From an uncultured Nitrospirales bacterium (GTDB lineage Bacteria > Nitrospirota > Nitrospiria > Nitrospirales > UBA8639), in assembly GCA_951812745.1 (NCBI GenBank), contig OX638327.1, positions 2,071,501 through 2,135,500 of the forward strand: a stretch of DNA of 64,000 bases, written 5' to 3'. Positions 24,538 to 33,592 of this stretch are shown here, one piece after another. The notes below the pieces were generated by a model. That model made no database searches. It was not told where the DNA came from and saw only the letters and a program-made list of their open reading frames with translations. Numbering within the stretch: the first letter of the stretch is position 1; every line of letters starts with the position of its first letter. A program made the translations under genes and the position numbers.

Positions 24538-26178
24538 CTACTCCTTGGGCTTGACGTGAGCCGCCACTATGGAGTCGGACATGGGCCGGTGCGCGGCCAA
24601 CCCCCGAATGAACAGGTCACATTCCTTTTCTTCGAATTCACCGACCCATTCGTAGAGTTTCGACATCACGGTGTGGTCCACGAGTCGCGTTTCGGCCAGG
24701 TTCAGGGTGACGGTTTTCCCTTCCTGGAGCAACCGGTTCAGGTGTTTGCGCAAGGGGATCCAGGTGCTGAAGACGGCGGATTCCCGTACCACGATGGTCG
24801 CCGATTTCTCGTCTTCCTGCGTGATCTCGGCATTCAGTTTGAAAAACGAGGGGATCGGGGCGCCGTTGAAGACGTGAATGAGGACCTTCACGGCAATCCC
24901 GATCCCAATGCCCATCAGGAGGTCCGTGGCCAGCACGCCGATGACCGTGGACACGAACACGATGAACTGGTCTTTGCCCAAATGGTACATATGGAGAAAC
25001 TCGTGGGGGGACGCCAACCGGAACCCGGTAAACACCAGCAAGGCGCCCAGAGCCGCCAGGGGGATCTGGTTGATCAGCGCCGGGATCAAGGCCACGCAGA
25101 CCAACAGGAACGTGCCGTGAAACATGTTGGCGAACCGTGTCCTGGCCCCGTTGTCGATGTTGGCTTTGCTGCGCACGATTTCCGAAATCATCGGCAGCCC
25201 GCCCACGAAGGCCGAGACGGTATTGCCGACCCCGACGGCCAGCATGTCCCGGTCCAGATCCGTCTTGCGTTGCCACGGGTCGATCTGGTCGATGGCCTTG
25301 GCGCTGAGTATCGACTCCAGGCTCCCGATCAGGGCGAACATGATCACGTACCTGATGCCGATCGACGTGGTCAGGCCCGAGAAATCCGGGAACGTGAGTG
25401 CGCTGAACATGTTCGCCGGCACGTCCACCAGAAACTTCGCGCCCAACGCATACGTCTGTCCGTTGAAGGTATAGGTGCCGTCCTGGCCGATATCCAAATA
25501 CAGGCCCATCGGCACCGCGACGAGCAACACGATCATCGGCGCCGGGATCACTTTGAGTTTGGGGTTCCTGATGAACGGATATCCGAACACGATGAGCAGG
25601 CTCACGATCCCGATCAGGCCGACCTTGGGGTTCATGTCCATAATGAACGTGGGAATGTTGGCCAGCAGGTGCAGGGGCGAGCCCTCGGGACTGAGCCCCA
25701 TGACCACCGGGAACTGCTTGGCGATGATGATGACCCCGATGGACGCCAACAACCCGTGGATGGCCGTCGTCGGGAAAAACTCCCCCAGGATGCCGGCGCG
25801 GAAGACCCCGAACAGGATCTGGATGATACCCGCGGCCACCCCGACGCCGAGCGCCAGCCGGTAGGCCTGAAAGTCGGCAGCGGGGTCCTTCCCGCCGGTA
25901 AACCCGAATTCCGTCACGCAGCCGATGGCGATGACGATGAGCCCCGCGGCCGGGCCCTTGATCGTCAGTTCCGAATTACTGAAAAACGTGGCCAGGATGC
26001 CGCCGATAATGGCGGTAAAGATGCCGGCGATGGCAGGATACCCGCAGGCCAGGGCGATCCCGAGACACAACGGCAGCGCGATCAGAAACACCAGAAACCC
26101 TGACAGCAGGTCGGCCTTCCAGTTCTGCCGGAGCCCGGTCAACGTGCCTTGCGGGATGTCTGCTTTTTCGGCGCTCAT
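24538..26178 (-). CDS. SulP-family anion transporter with C-terminal STAS domain
   Basis: A 546-residue permease. I chose the ATG at 26178 (GGGGGAGACGAGT precedes it); upstream start codons fall in or near a terminator. Membrane part, about residues 20-430, has the SulP pattern with ADLLSGFLVFLIALPLCLGIALACGYPAIAGIFTA, then GPAAGL, and LESILSAKAID. The last 100 residues form a STAS domain (TIVVRESAVFSTW...TVTLNLAETRLVDHTVM). SulP members carry sulfate, bicarbonate or other anions. Because a Na+/H+ antiporter (NhaD) is upstream on the same strand, a Na+-coupled bicarbonate role like BicA is plausible, but the sequence does not prove it. Confidence 0.85.
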   Translation of the reverse strand: MSAEKADIPQGTLTGLRQNWKADLLSGFLVFLIALPLCLGIALACGYPAIAGIFTAIIGGILATFFSNSELTIKGPAAGLIVIAIGCVTEFGFTGGKDPAADFQAYRLALGVGVAAGIIQILFGVFRAGILGEFFPTTAIHGLLASIGVIIIAKQFPVVMGLSPEGSPLHLLANIPTFIMDMNPKVGLIGIVSLLIVFGYPFIRNPKLKVIPAPMIVLLVAVPMGLYLDIGQDGTYTFNGQTYALGAKFLVDVPANMFSALTFPDFSGLTTSIGIRYVIMFALIGSLESILSAKAIDQIDPWQRKTDLDRDMLAVGVGNTVSAFVGGLPMISEIVRSKANIDNGARTRFANMFHGTFLLVCVALIPALINQIPLAALGALLVFTGFRLASPHEFLHMYHLGKDQFIVFVSTVIGVLATDLLMGIGIGIAVKVLIHVFNGAPIPSFFKLNAEITQEDEKSATIVVRESAVFSTWIPLRKHLNRLLQEGKTVTLNLAETRLVDHTVMSKLYEWVGEFEEKECDLFIRGLAAHRPMSDSIVAAHVKPKE

Positions 26179-26210
26179 ACTCGTCTCCCCCATGTGGACT
26201 ATTCGTGACA

Positions 26211-26262
26211 CAAAAAAGCCGGTTGCCATTCAGGGACCACGTTCCTGAATGCCCAACCGGCT
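26211..26262 (-). terminator. Rho-independent terminator between nhaD and the SulP gene
   Basis: On the minus strand the arms AAGCCGGTTG and CAACCGGCTT, extended by CATTCAGG/CCTGAATG, form a long hairpin followed by a T-run (TTTTTTG). It lies about 220 bases after the nhaD stop and just before the SulP start, so the two genes probably have separate transcripts or partial read-through. Confidence 0.85.
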
Positions 26263-26478
26263 TGTACTGTGGCCGGCCTGAGACAGCCGACAGCCAGCTA
26301 CCCTACATGCCTTTATTCCAAGAACCTCCCGCCAGCGCGCGGACGGGACTTTCTCAACAGCCGTTACGATCGTTCGGAGATCCGAATTGCTTCCTCTGCG
26401 TTGTCGTTCGCCAAATTGTAGCCCGCACGCATCCGGGGAGCAATGGGTTTTCTTGCCGCCAACTCGCGGACAAGTGCA

Positions 26479-27915
26479 TCAAAAGCGACTCGAGTTGATC
26501 CATAGATGGCACAGGATGCTCACCGCATACCCGAGCGCAATGGCCGGGGTCCATCTGAGATGACTGAAGAACGTATATTTGCCCCGCGCCTGCCCCATCA
26601 ACGCCACACCGGCGGCCGAGCCGATGGACAACATGCTCCCCCCGACCCCGGCCGTTAAGGTCACCAACAGCCATTGGCCTTGAGACATATCGGGATGCAT
26701 CGTCAGCACGGCAAACATCACCGGAATGTTGTCGACGATGGCGGACAGGATACCGACCATCGTATTCGCAAACGTGGGTCCCCAGTCAATATACATCACC
26801 TGCGCCACCACCGCGAGGTAGCCGAGAAAGCCCAACCCTCCCACACACAGGACGACCCCATAGAAAAACAGCAGGGTATCCCATTCCGCCCTGGCCACGT
26901 GCTGATAGATTTCGAATGGGATCATGTCGCCAAGCGTTTCCTGAGATTTCTTCTCACTCCATGTCCCCGGTGCCGCGTATCGATTGTGCGTCCTCTGCAG
27001 GTAAAACCCGAAAAATTTCAGGTAAGCCAGGCCGGTCATCATGCCCACCATGGGGGGGAGATGGAGGAAATTGTGAAAACTCACGGCCGTACAGATCGTA
27101 AAAAAGAACAGGAGCATGATCACGTGGGCGCCCCGCTTCATGCGTACGATTTCGTCGGACGGCGCCGGAGAGACCTGCGGCACGGCAAAGTGCATAATCG
27201 CGGCCGGCACCACGTAGTTGACCACCGAGGGCACGAACAGGAGGAAGAATGTGAAGAAGCCCACGATCCCTTTTTGCCATACCATCAACGTCGTGATGTC
27301 GCCGAAGGGACTGAAGGCCCCGCCCGCGTTGGCCGCCACCACGATATTGATACACGCCAGGCTGACGAACCGGGGACTGTCCTGACCGACCGCCAACACC
27401 ACGGCGCACATCAGCAAGGCCGTCGTCAGGTTGTCCGCCACCGGCGAGATGAAGAACGCCAGGATTCCCGTGAGCCAGAACAGTTGGCGGTAGGTGAATC
27501 CCTTGCGCACCAACCACGACCGCAGGCTTTCGAAGACCAGCCGTTCTTCCATGGCGTTGATGTACGTCATGGCGGCGAGCAGGAATAACATCAATTCCGC
27601 ATATTCGAGGATATTGTGACGGAGCGCATGCTCAACGGCATGCGGGTCGTCGCCGGGATACGACCACGCCACTATTGCCCAAATGATTCCCGCCGCCAAC
27701 ATGACGGGCTTGGATTTCCTGAGGTGCGTAAATTCCTCGGCCATGACCAGCGCATAGGCCAGGACAAAGATGCCCAGCGCGAAATACCCGACGGCTGATT
27801 GGCTCAGATCGACGTGAGTGATCGAGTCGTCCGTCCCCCAGCCGACATCGGGAACGCCGAGCAGCAGCGCAAAGGCACCGAGGAGCCCCATGGGTATTAA
27901 TCGTGTCTTCATCAT
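26479..27915 (-). CDS. nhaD: NhaD-type Na+/H+ antiporter
   Basis: About 478 residues from ATG at 27915 (a second ATG follows directly). An N-terminal signal-like helix is followed by about a dozen membrane segments typical of the IT superfamily. Family motifs: WSYPGDDP, ELMLFLLAAMTYINAMEERLVF, SPVADNLTTALLMCAVVLAVG and NIVVAANAGGAFSPFGDITTLMVWQ, with a conserved D and the second DN in AIVDNIPVMFAVL. NhaD expels Na+ for H+ at alkaline pH. The frame is open 42 codons further upstream, but that part is not membrane-like. The heme protein gene ends 126 bases upstream. Confidence 0.88.
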   Translation of the reverse strand: MMKTRLIPMGLLGAFALLLGVPDVGWGTDDSITHVDLSQSAVGYFALGIFVLAYALVMAEEFTHLRKSKPVMLAAGIIWAIVAWSYPGDDPHAVEHALRHNILEYAELMLFLLAAMTYINAMEERLVFESLRSWLVRKGFTYRQLFWLTGILAFFISPVADNLTTALLMCAVVLAVGQDSPRFVSLACINIVVAANAGGAFSPFGDITTLMVWQKGIVGFFTFFLLFVPSVVNYVVPAAIMHFAVPQVSPAPSDEIVRMKRGAHVIMLLFFFTICTAVSFHNFLHLPPMVGMMTGLAYLKFFGFYLQRTHNRYAAPGTWSEKKSQETLGDMIPFEIYQHVARAEWDTLLFFYGVVLCVGGLGFLGYLAVVAQVMYIDWGPTFANTMVGILSAIVDNIPVMFAVLTMHPDMSQGQWLLVTLTAGVGGSMLSIGSAAGVALMGQARGKYTFFSHLRWTPAIALGYAVSILCHLWINSSRF

Positions 27916-28041
27916 GATCCGTTTGCCGTTAGCACTTTGTGGGAAACGTAACAAAGACCGGAAGACATCTTCAATGATTTGGGAAGAAAAATAGAAGGAA
28001 CCCGGGCCGCATGGGAATGGTCGCGGACTTTTTACACACAT

Positions 28042-28620
28042 TTAACTATCCAGAGGCACTTCGATGACCAGCCCGCCCATCACGTCATTGAGTTTGAAGT
28101 CGCGCTTCGGAGATTCGACGTGCGCATTGTGACAGGACACACAGGCCCGGCTCACGGCCCGGTCCGGATAGATCGCCTGAAAGTAGCGTTTGTCATTCGA
28201 CGTCACTTCGCCTTCCATGACCTCGCCGAATTCCACGACTTGCTCCAACATCTCCCGTTCGTGATCCGACGCGGGCACATTTTGGGGATTCAGCGGCCAG
28301 AGACTGACCAACCGGTAGCGAAACGGCGCATCACGAAGACGCAGGCTGCGCGATGCTTCGCGCAAAAACTGTGCGGGTAGCGGCAAAGTTTTGTCATGGG
28401 CCCACTCTTCCGACGCATTCACAATCAGCATGGCTTCCATACGCTCGACAACGTGCTGTGTATAAAACGTCCTGTCGGCCTCAATCACCCCGTGAAGGTA
28501 ATCGGCTGCGGTTCTTGCAGAAATGCCCTGGACGGGCAGTCGTTGAGTGTTGAGCGTCCATCCTGCTCCAAGCCCCAGCACAAAGATCACGACGTATAAC
28601 GCGAAGGTTCGTTTCTTCAT
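28042..28620 (-). CDS. DUF3365 (Tll0287-like) c-type heme protein
   Basis: A 192-residue exported protein: membrane anchor at residues 7-24, then a DUF3365 domain with conserved YFQAIYPDRAVSRACVSCHNAH. The heme-attachment motif is C160-V-S-C163-H164. Proteins of this type are PAS-like periplasmic heme sensors. No kinase or cyclase domain is fused to it. The gene lies upstream of nhaD on the minus strand, and divergent from the two-component system at 28810, with 189 bases between; this layout suggests a redox or gas input shared by the signalling and ion-transport genes. Confidence 0.85.
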   Translation of the reverse strand: MKKRTFALYVVIFVLGLGAGWTLNTQRLPVQGISARTAADYLHGVIEADRTFYTQHVVERMEAMLIVNASEEWAHDKTLPLPAQFLREASRSLRLRDAPFRYRLVSLWPLNPQNVPASDHEREMLEQVVEFGEVMEGEVTSNDKRYFQAIYPDRAVSRACVSCHNAHVESPKRDFKLNDVMGGLVIEVPLDS

Positions 28621-28809
28621 GTTTTCACGTCACTGGATTGAATCCGGATTCGGCCAAGCTATGGCTGCATCATACCTGAAACCGGGTTCGACTCACCAGA
28701 GGACTTTTCCGGACCCCTCGTCGCCTCTGTGCACCCATCGTGCGGCAATTGGGGCCTCCGGTTTGACACCCCCACGCGTCACCCCTAAGATTACGCACGG
28801 AGTGCCGCA

Positions 28810-30738
28810 ATGCGAATTTTTCGACGATTCAACAACCTCCCGATTGAGAAAAAACTCCTTCTGGTCTCGGTCATTCCGATCCTCACGCTTGCCGTCCTCA
28901 GCATCATCACTTTTAACAGCGTTCAGACCTTTTCCCAGGATGAAGACCGGCTCAACCAAGTGTATCATGTGCAAACCACTGCCGCCGACTACTTGCGACT
29001 GATTGTCGATTTGGAGACTGGCTTCCGCGGATTCGTCCTGACCCTCCAACCGAAATTTCTGAATCCCTATCATGCCGCGAAACAACGCGTGTTGGAAGTC
29101 GGACGTACCCTCGCCCAGATGGTCGAACATGATCGGGCACAACATGCTGAAATCCTGAACGTTCAGGCCCTGGTCTATACGTTGCTGGGGGATAAGGACC
29201 GGTTGCTCGAACAAGCCAAGCTGGGCCATGCGGAGCAAGCGCTCGAGTACATCGAATCCGGGGCCGGACGGAGACTGATGCTGAGTATCCGTGAAGAAAT
29301 TGCCCGTTTCGACAAGCGGGAAGGCGAGGTCTTACGGCAAACCCTGAAACGCACATCCAATGACCGGGCCTTTCTGTTGACCGTGATCGTGGGTGGCGGA
29401 TCATTGGCGCTCATCCCCATGGTGTTCGTGCTCCGCCTGTTGGCGCAATCGATAGCCGGCCCCTTGGTTTCGCTGGCCAAATCCGTTGAAAACCGGGCGG
29501 GCGGGACGGTCCCGGACGTCCAGGTCCTGGACCGGGGCGATGAAATCGGCGACCTGACCAGGGTGATGCACGAAATGGGGCAACAGATTCGGGAATTCAT
29601 CGGCCAAATCCAAACGTCGGAAGCCGCGTTGCGCAACCTGAATATTGATCTGTCGCATTCCGAATCCAAATATCGCGGGATTGTGGACCACGCCCCATTC
29701 GGTATTTTTACTGCCAGGGACGGGCGCATTATTTTCTGCAATCGTGAGAATTGGAAACTGGCCGGACATGATCCGGACAATCCCCTGGATCCGGAACGTA
29801 TCTGGGACGCCGTCCACCCCAATGACCGCGCCCAAGTGCATGAGGCGTTCGCCAAGGCGACGGCGCAACATGTGCCCTTTGAAAACGTCTTTCGGTTCGT
29901 TCACTCCGACGGGACCACGCGCAAGGTCCTGAGCCGGGCAATCCCTATCCAGGACGCGCAAGGCGGCAATTCGCTGTACCAGGGCTTCAACGTCGATATC
30001 ACGGCGTTTGAACAGATGAAAGAAGAACTCAGCCGGGCGGAACGGCTCGCCACCCTGGGACAGGTGGCGGCCGGTATCGCGCATGAAATTCGCAATCCCC
30101 TCGTCGGCATCGGCTCCACGACGTCCCTGCTCATGGATGACTTTTCGCCCGAAGACGCGAAACGGGCGGACCTGCACACGATCCTCAAGGAAACCAAGCG
30201 GCTGGACAGGATCGTGACGCAGATTGTCGAATATGCCAGACCCCGCGACATCGTCCCGGGGTCGTTCGAGATGGCCGCGCTTATCGAAGAAACCCTGGAT
30301 CTCGTGCGTCACTCCGCCGGCCGGAAACCCTTCGACGTGACCGTGTCCTTTGCGCCGGACCTTCCCGCGCTCGAAGCCGACCGTGACCAGATCAAACAGG
30401 TGGTCCTCAACGCGATTCAAAATTCCGTCGAGGCGTTAGGAGAGCCCGGAGCAATCCGGGTGGAAGCACAAGAGGAATTACGGGATGGGCACCGGGGACT
30501 GCTCACCACTATTCAGGATAATGGCAAAGGCATCACTCCCGAGGATCTCCCCAAAGTTTTCGATCCCTTTTTCACGATGGGGAAACGACGCGGCACCGGG
30601 TTGGGATTGGCCATCTGCCGGAATATCATTGAAGCCCATGGGGGCAACATCCGGGCCGACTCCCAGGTGGGCGACGGCACCGTCATCTCCATCTGGCTTC
30701 CGTTAACTCTTCAACCTCAACCCGCGGGGGTGGCCTGA
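28810..30738 (+). CDS. Membrane-bound PAS sensor histidine kinase with CHASE3-like sensor
   Basis: A 642-residue kinase. Order: membrane segment (about 17-40), helical periplasmic sensor of CHASE3 type (about 40-190), second membrane segment (about 195-220), HAMP (to about 275), PAS (about 285-400), HisKA with His425 in GIAHEIRNPL, and HATPase with NAIQNSVEAL (N box), DNGKGI (G1) and GTGLGLAICRNIIEAHGG (G2). All catalytic boxes are intact. It is coupled to the response regulator gene one base downstream. The CHASE3 assignment rests on its helical character and on LETGFRGFVLT. Confidence 0.9.
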   Translation: MRIFRRFNNLPIEKKLLLVSVIPILTLAVLSIITFNSVQTFSQDEDRLNQVYHVQTTAADYLRLIVDLETGFRGFVLTLQPKFLNPYHAAKQRVLEVGRTLAQMVEHDRAQHAEILNVQALVYTLLGDKDRLLEQAKLGHAEQALEYIESGAGRRLMLSIREEIARFDKREGEVLRQTLKRTSNDRAFLLTVIVGGGSLALIPMVFVLRLLAQSIAGPLVSLAKSVENRAGGTVPDVQVLDRGDEIGDLTRVMHEMGQQIREFIGQIQTSEAALRNLNIDLSHSESKYRGIVDHAPFGIFTARDGRIIFCNRENWKLAGHDPDNPLDPERIWDAVHPNDRAQVHEAFAKATAQHVPFENVFRFVHSDGTTRKVLSRAIPIQDAQGGNSLYQGFNVDITAFEQMKEELSRAERLATLGQVAAGIAHEIRNPLVGIGSTTSLLMDDFSPEDAKRADLHTILKETKRLDRIVTQIVEYARPRDIVPGSFEMAALIEETLDLVRHSAGRKPFDVTVSFAPDLPALEADRDQIKQVVLNAIQNSVEALGEPGAIRVEAQEELRDGHRGLLTTIQDNGKGITPEDLPKVFDPFFTMGKRRGTGLGLAICRNIIEAHGGNIRADSQVGDGTVISIWLPLTLQPQPAGVA

Positions 30739-30739
30739 T

Positions 30740-32134
30740 ATGCGTGCATCAATTTTCGTCACGGATGATGATGAAGTCGTTCGCTCGTCGATTACCCGCC
30801 GGCTCGTGCGTGGCGGGCACGACGTGCGCAGCTTCGACTCGGGAGAGGCTCTGCTTGAAGGGTTGGACCACGATGTTCCCGACATCATCCTGCTCGATCT
30901 GAAAATGTCGGGCATGACCGGCCTCGAGACTCTCAAACATGTCCGGCCCAAGGCCCCGCAAACGCTGGTTATCCTGTTGACGGCCTACGGAACCATTGAA
31001 GACGCCGTCGAAGCCATGCGACTGGGCGCGTATGACTTTTTGATCAAGAGCGTCGATCTGTCCGGCGTCGGTCCGGTGGTCGAACGCGCCATCGACTATC
31101 TGACACTCCGTCGCCGGGTCAGTTTTGAAAACCAAAGCAGCGCCGGGCGCTATGCCCTCACGAATCTCATTGCCGACAGCCCCGTTATGCGAGAACTGGT
31201 GGCCCAAGTGCAGGAATTGAGCCAAAACGCCAAGACCACCGTTCTGCTCCAGGGCGAAACGGGAACGGGCAAGGAATTCATCGCCCGCGTCCTGCATCAC
31301 AATGGTCCCCGAGGGGACGCGCCCTTCGTCGGCGTCAATTGCACGGCCATTCCCCAGGAATTATTCGAAAGCGAACTGTTCGGCTACGAACGCGGGGCGT
31401 TTACCGGCGCCGCCCAGCGTAAACCGGGGCTCTGTGAACAGGCTGAAGGCGGCACGCTGTTCCTGGATGAAATCGGTGATCTGAATCCTTCCATGCAGGC
31501 CAAGCTGCTTCGCGTCCTGCAGGAACGCTCATTCAAACGGTTAGGTGGCCAGGAAGATATTACGGTGGATTTCAGGCTGATTGCCGCGACGAATCGGGAT
31601 TTGAAAAAGGAAGTGAGCCAAGGGACGTTTCGGGAGGATCTGTTTTTTCGGCTCAACGTCGTGTCGTTGGAACTTCCGCCCCTGCGACAACGCGTTGAAG
31701 ATATCCATCCCCTGAGCCTGCGCTGCTTGTTGCACCATAGCCGGGATATCAATAAAGACATCGGCGAGATCGACCCGGGCGCCCGAGAACTGCTTGAGCG
31801 CTACGCGTACCCGGGGAACATTCGCGAACTGGAGAACGTCATCGAACGAGCCGTGATCTTTTGTCGTGGGAAAACGTTAACCTCTGAAGACTTGCCCGGG
31901 GAACTCCATGAGACGACCCAAAAAATCATTTCATCCACAACGCAAGCCGACGAAGCGATTCTCAGGGTGGAGATGGCGTTAGGACGGCAAACACTGGCGG
32001 AAACGGAATTCGCGATCATCGAGGAAGTCATGAAGCTCTGCGGACAGAATAAGAGTTTAGCCGCTCAGAAATTAGGCCTCACCCGGTTTGCGCTGGACCG
32101 GCGCTTGAAAAAGATTTCTGATGAGTCGGAATAG
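30740..32134 (+). CDS. NtrC-family sigma-54-dependent response regulator
   Basis: A 464-residue activator. Receiver domain: acidic pocket Asp9-Asp11, phospho-acceptor Asp53 in LLDLKM. AAA+ domain: Walker A GETGTGKE near residue 172, the sigma-54 contact loop GAFTGA at 219-224, Walker B-like GGTLFLDEIGD, and the arginine-finger region. The C-terminal Fis-type HTH is KSLAAQKLGLTRFALDRRLKK. It needs sigma-54 and the partner kinase in the same operon. Targets are unknown; the divergent heme protein/nhaD unit is a candidate. Confidence 0.93.
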   Translation: MRASIFVTDDDEVVRSSITRRLVRGGHDVRSFDSGEALLEGLDHDVPDIILLDLKMSGMTGLETLKHVRPKAPQTLVILLTAYGTIEDAVEAMRLGAYDFLIKSVDLSGVGPVVERAIDYLTLRRRVSFENQSSAGRYALTNLIADSPVMRELVAQVQELSQNAKTTVLLQGETGTGKEFIARVLHHNGPRGDAPFVGVNCTAIPQELFESELFGYERGAFTGAAQRKPGLCEQAEGGTLFLDEIGDLNPSMQAKLLRVLQERSFKRLGGQEDITVDFRLIAATNRDLKKEVSQGTFREDLFFRLNVVSLELPPLRQRVEDIHPLSLRCLLHHSRDINKDIGEIDPGARELLERYAYPGNIRELENVIERAVIFCRGKTLTSEDLPGELHETTQKIISSTTQADEAILRVEMALGRQTLAETEFAIIEEVMKLCGQNKSLAAQKLGLTRFALDRRLKKISDESE

Positions 32135-32857
32135 CCGGTCCGGGAAAACCCTAACCGTGTCACCCCACCCCGTCGACCACATGGCATCTCCGACCAACAC
32201 CTATCAAATTGCCGGACTCGATGACCGGGGGGCCGAGGCTTCAATCGGCAGGTCGAAATGAAAGTCCTGAGTGGAACGGTTCAGGCCAGCTTCCGATTTC
32301 AAGGAGAGGCCTATTGGGGCAATCAGGAATTGTGGGAGGAACATCTCGATCCTGAGCCCAAGGGAATACTAACTCGACTGTTGCAGGCAATCCGAAGCAC
32401 GTTCCGCGGAGGCGAGGCCCGTTACGCAGACTTTAGGAGGACCCATAGCAAAGGCCGGAATAACTCTTCAATAACCTTGGAAGAAAGATATCCTCCATGA
32501 AGGCTTGCCGTTCAGATCACCCCGTACAACCAGACTGTTCGTCTCTTCATGGTTTCGATACGCCTCTCCCGTTTGACCGGCTGTGCCCCGGATGCGACGC
32601 AGCCGAGTGATCATCATACCTGAACTGGGTTCGGCTCATCATAGCCGGATGCGTTCCTTCATTCGTTGATAATTTCTACCGCTTCCCTTCGTACCCGAGT
32701 GCCCCTCCTTTGTTGTAAGAAGGGGCGAAGGGGAGGTAGAGTGGTTCGATCCCTCGCCCCTGGCAGGAGCGAGTCTGCCCCGGACTTGATCCGGGGGTTG
32801 GGGTGAGGGGGCATCCGCAATGTTCAAGGCAACCCGTTCATTGAAGGAGGCACGTCC
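32135..32857. other. Intergenic region of 720 bases with repeats and one doubtful small frame
   Basis: It holds CATACCTGAACTGGGTTCGG near 32617, which resembles CATACCTGAAACCGGGTTCG near 28670, and family B-like units at 32699-32735 and 32800-32815. Apart from the doubtful 80-codon frame at 32258 there is no gene. A ribosome-binding site for the SDR gene is at its end (GAAGGAGG). Confidence 0.55.
32258..32500 (+). CDS. Doubtful small open frame, 80 codons
   Basis: Starts MKVLSGTVQASFRFQGE and ends in a basic tail. The N-terminal half has protein-like composition, with WGNQELWEEHLDPEPKG, and the C-terminal half is Arg/Ser-rich. No ribosome-binding site and no family resemblance. It could be a decayed fragment. 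Confidence 0.2.
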   Translation: MKVLSGTVQASFRFQGEAYWGNQELWEEHLDPEPKGILTRLLQAIRSTFRGGEARYADFRRTHSKGRNNSSITLEERYPP

Positions 32858-33592
32858 ATGGACCCGAAAGTCGCACTGATCACCGGTGGCGCACGCGGCA
32901 TCGGAAAAGGGATCGCCCTCGATCTGGCGACACGGGGATGGTCTGTGGCCATTTGTTATCGAACCAGCGAACAGGAGGCGGAAATCACCACCCAAGCCAT
33001 CGTCGAGCGAGGAGGCCGGGGGCTCGCCGTTCGTTGCGACGTGTCCGATCCCGCGGCCTGCCGGGATCTGGTCAGCCGGGTCGAGGGGCACTGGGGAAAG
33101 ATCGACGTCCTGGTGAACGGGGCGGGACCGTATCACCGGGTCAACGTGTTCGACGAAACACCGGAAGGCTGGGCAGACATGTTCACCAATAACCTGCACC
33201 CGGTTTTTTATTTGGCTCAAGCGGTGGAGCCCGGCATGAAAGCGCGGAAGCGCGGCCGCATCATTTCATTCAGTATGGCCAACGCGGACAAGATGGAAGC
33301 CCAGCCCATGATCACGGCGCATTACATCGCCAAGGCGGGCATCCTGATTATGACGCGGACCCTGGCCAAACTGTTGGCCCCGCACGGGATTACGGTCAAC
33401 GCGATTTCACCGGGCTTTATCGATTCGGGGAGTGCGCCTCCCGGAGAACTCGAGGGGATGGCCAAGAAAGTTCCGGCCGGGTACATCGGCGACGTGAACG
33501 ATACGGTCTCGGCCGTGAGGTATTTGCTATCCGACGAGGCCCGGTACGTGACGGGGGCGAACATTCACGTCAGCGGCGGGTGGGGCCTGTAA
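32858..33592 (+). CDS. Short-chain dehydrogenase/reductase (FabG-like)
   Basis: A 244-residue classical SDR. The cofactor loop is TGGARGIGKG near residues 9-18, with the NAG motif as VNGAG. The catalytic residues are Ser in SFSMANADKM and Tyr/Lys in AHYIAKAG. NADP is likely because Arg follows the second beta strand (YRTSEQ). FabG reduces 3-oxoacyl-ACP, but many other SDRs have this sequence type and the lack of a fatty-acid operon leaves the substrate open. GAAGGAGG precedes the ATG. The 3' end overlaps lipB by 23 bases on the other strand. Confidence 0.85.
   Translation: MDPKVALITGGARGIGKGIALDLATRGWSVAICYRTSEQEAEITTQAIVERGGRGLAVRCDVSDPAACRDLVSRVEGHWGKIDVLVNGAGPYHRVNVFDETPEGWADMFTNNLHPVFYLAQAVEPGMKARKRGRIISFSMANADKMEAQPMITAHYIAKAGILIMTRTLAKLLAPHGITVNAISPGFIDSGSAPPGELEGMAKKVPAGYIGDVNDTVSAVRYLLSDEARYVTGANIHVSGGWGL

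Noticed and set aside
23920-24554. Small frames in the SelO-SulP gap
   Set aside because: They are built from repeat fragments and have no ribosome-binding sites or family features.
24466-26103. Long plus-strand open frame of 545 codons
   Set aside because: It is antisense to the SulP gene, is extremely rich in Arg, Asp, His and Gln, and has no family pattern. The minus strand has a complete membrane transporter.
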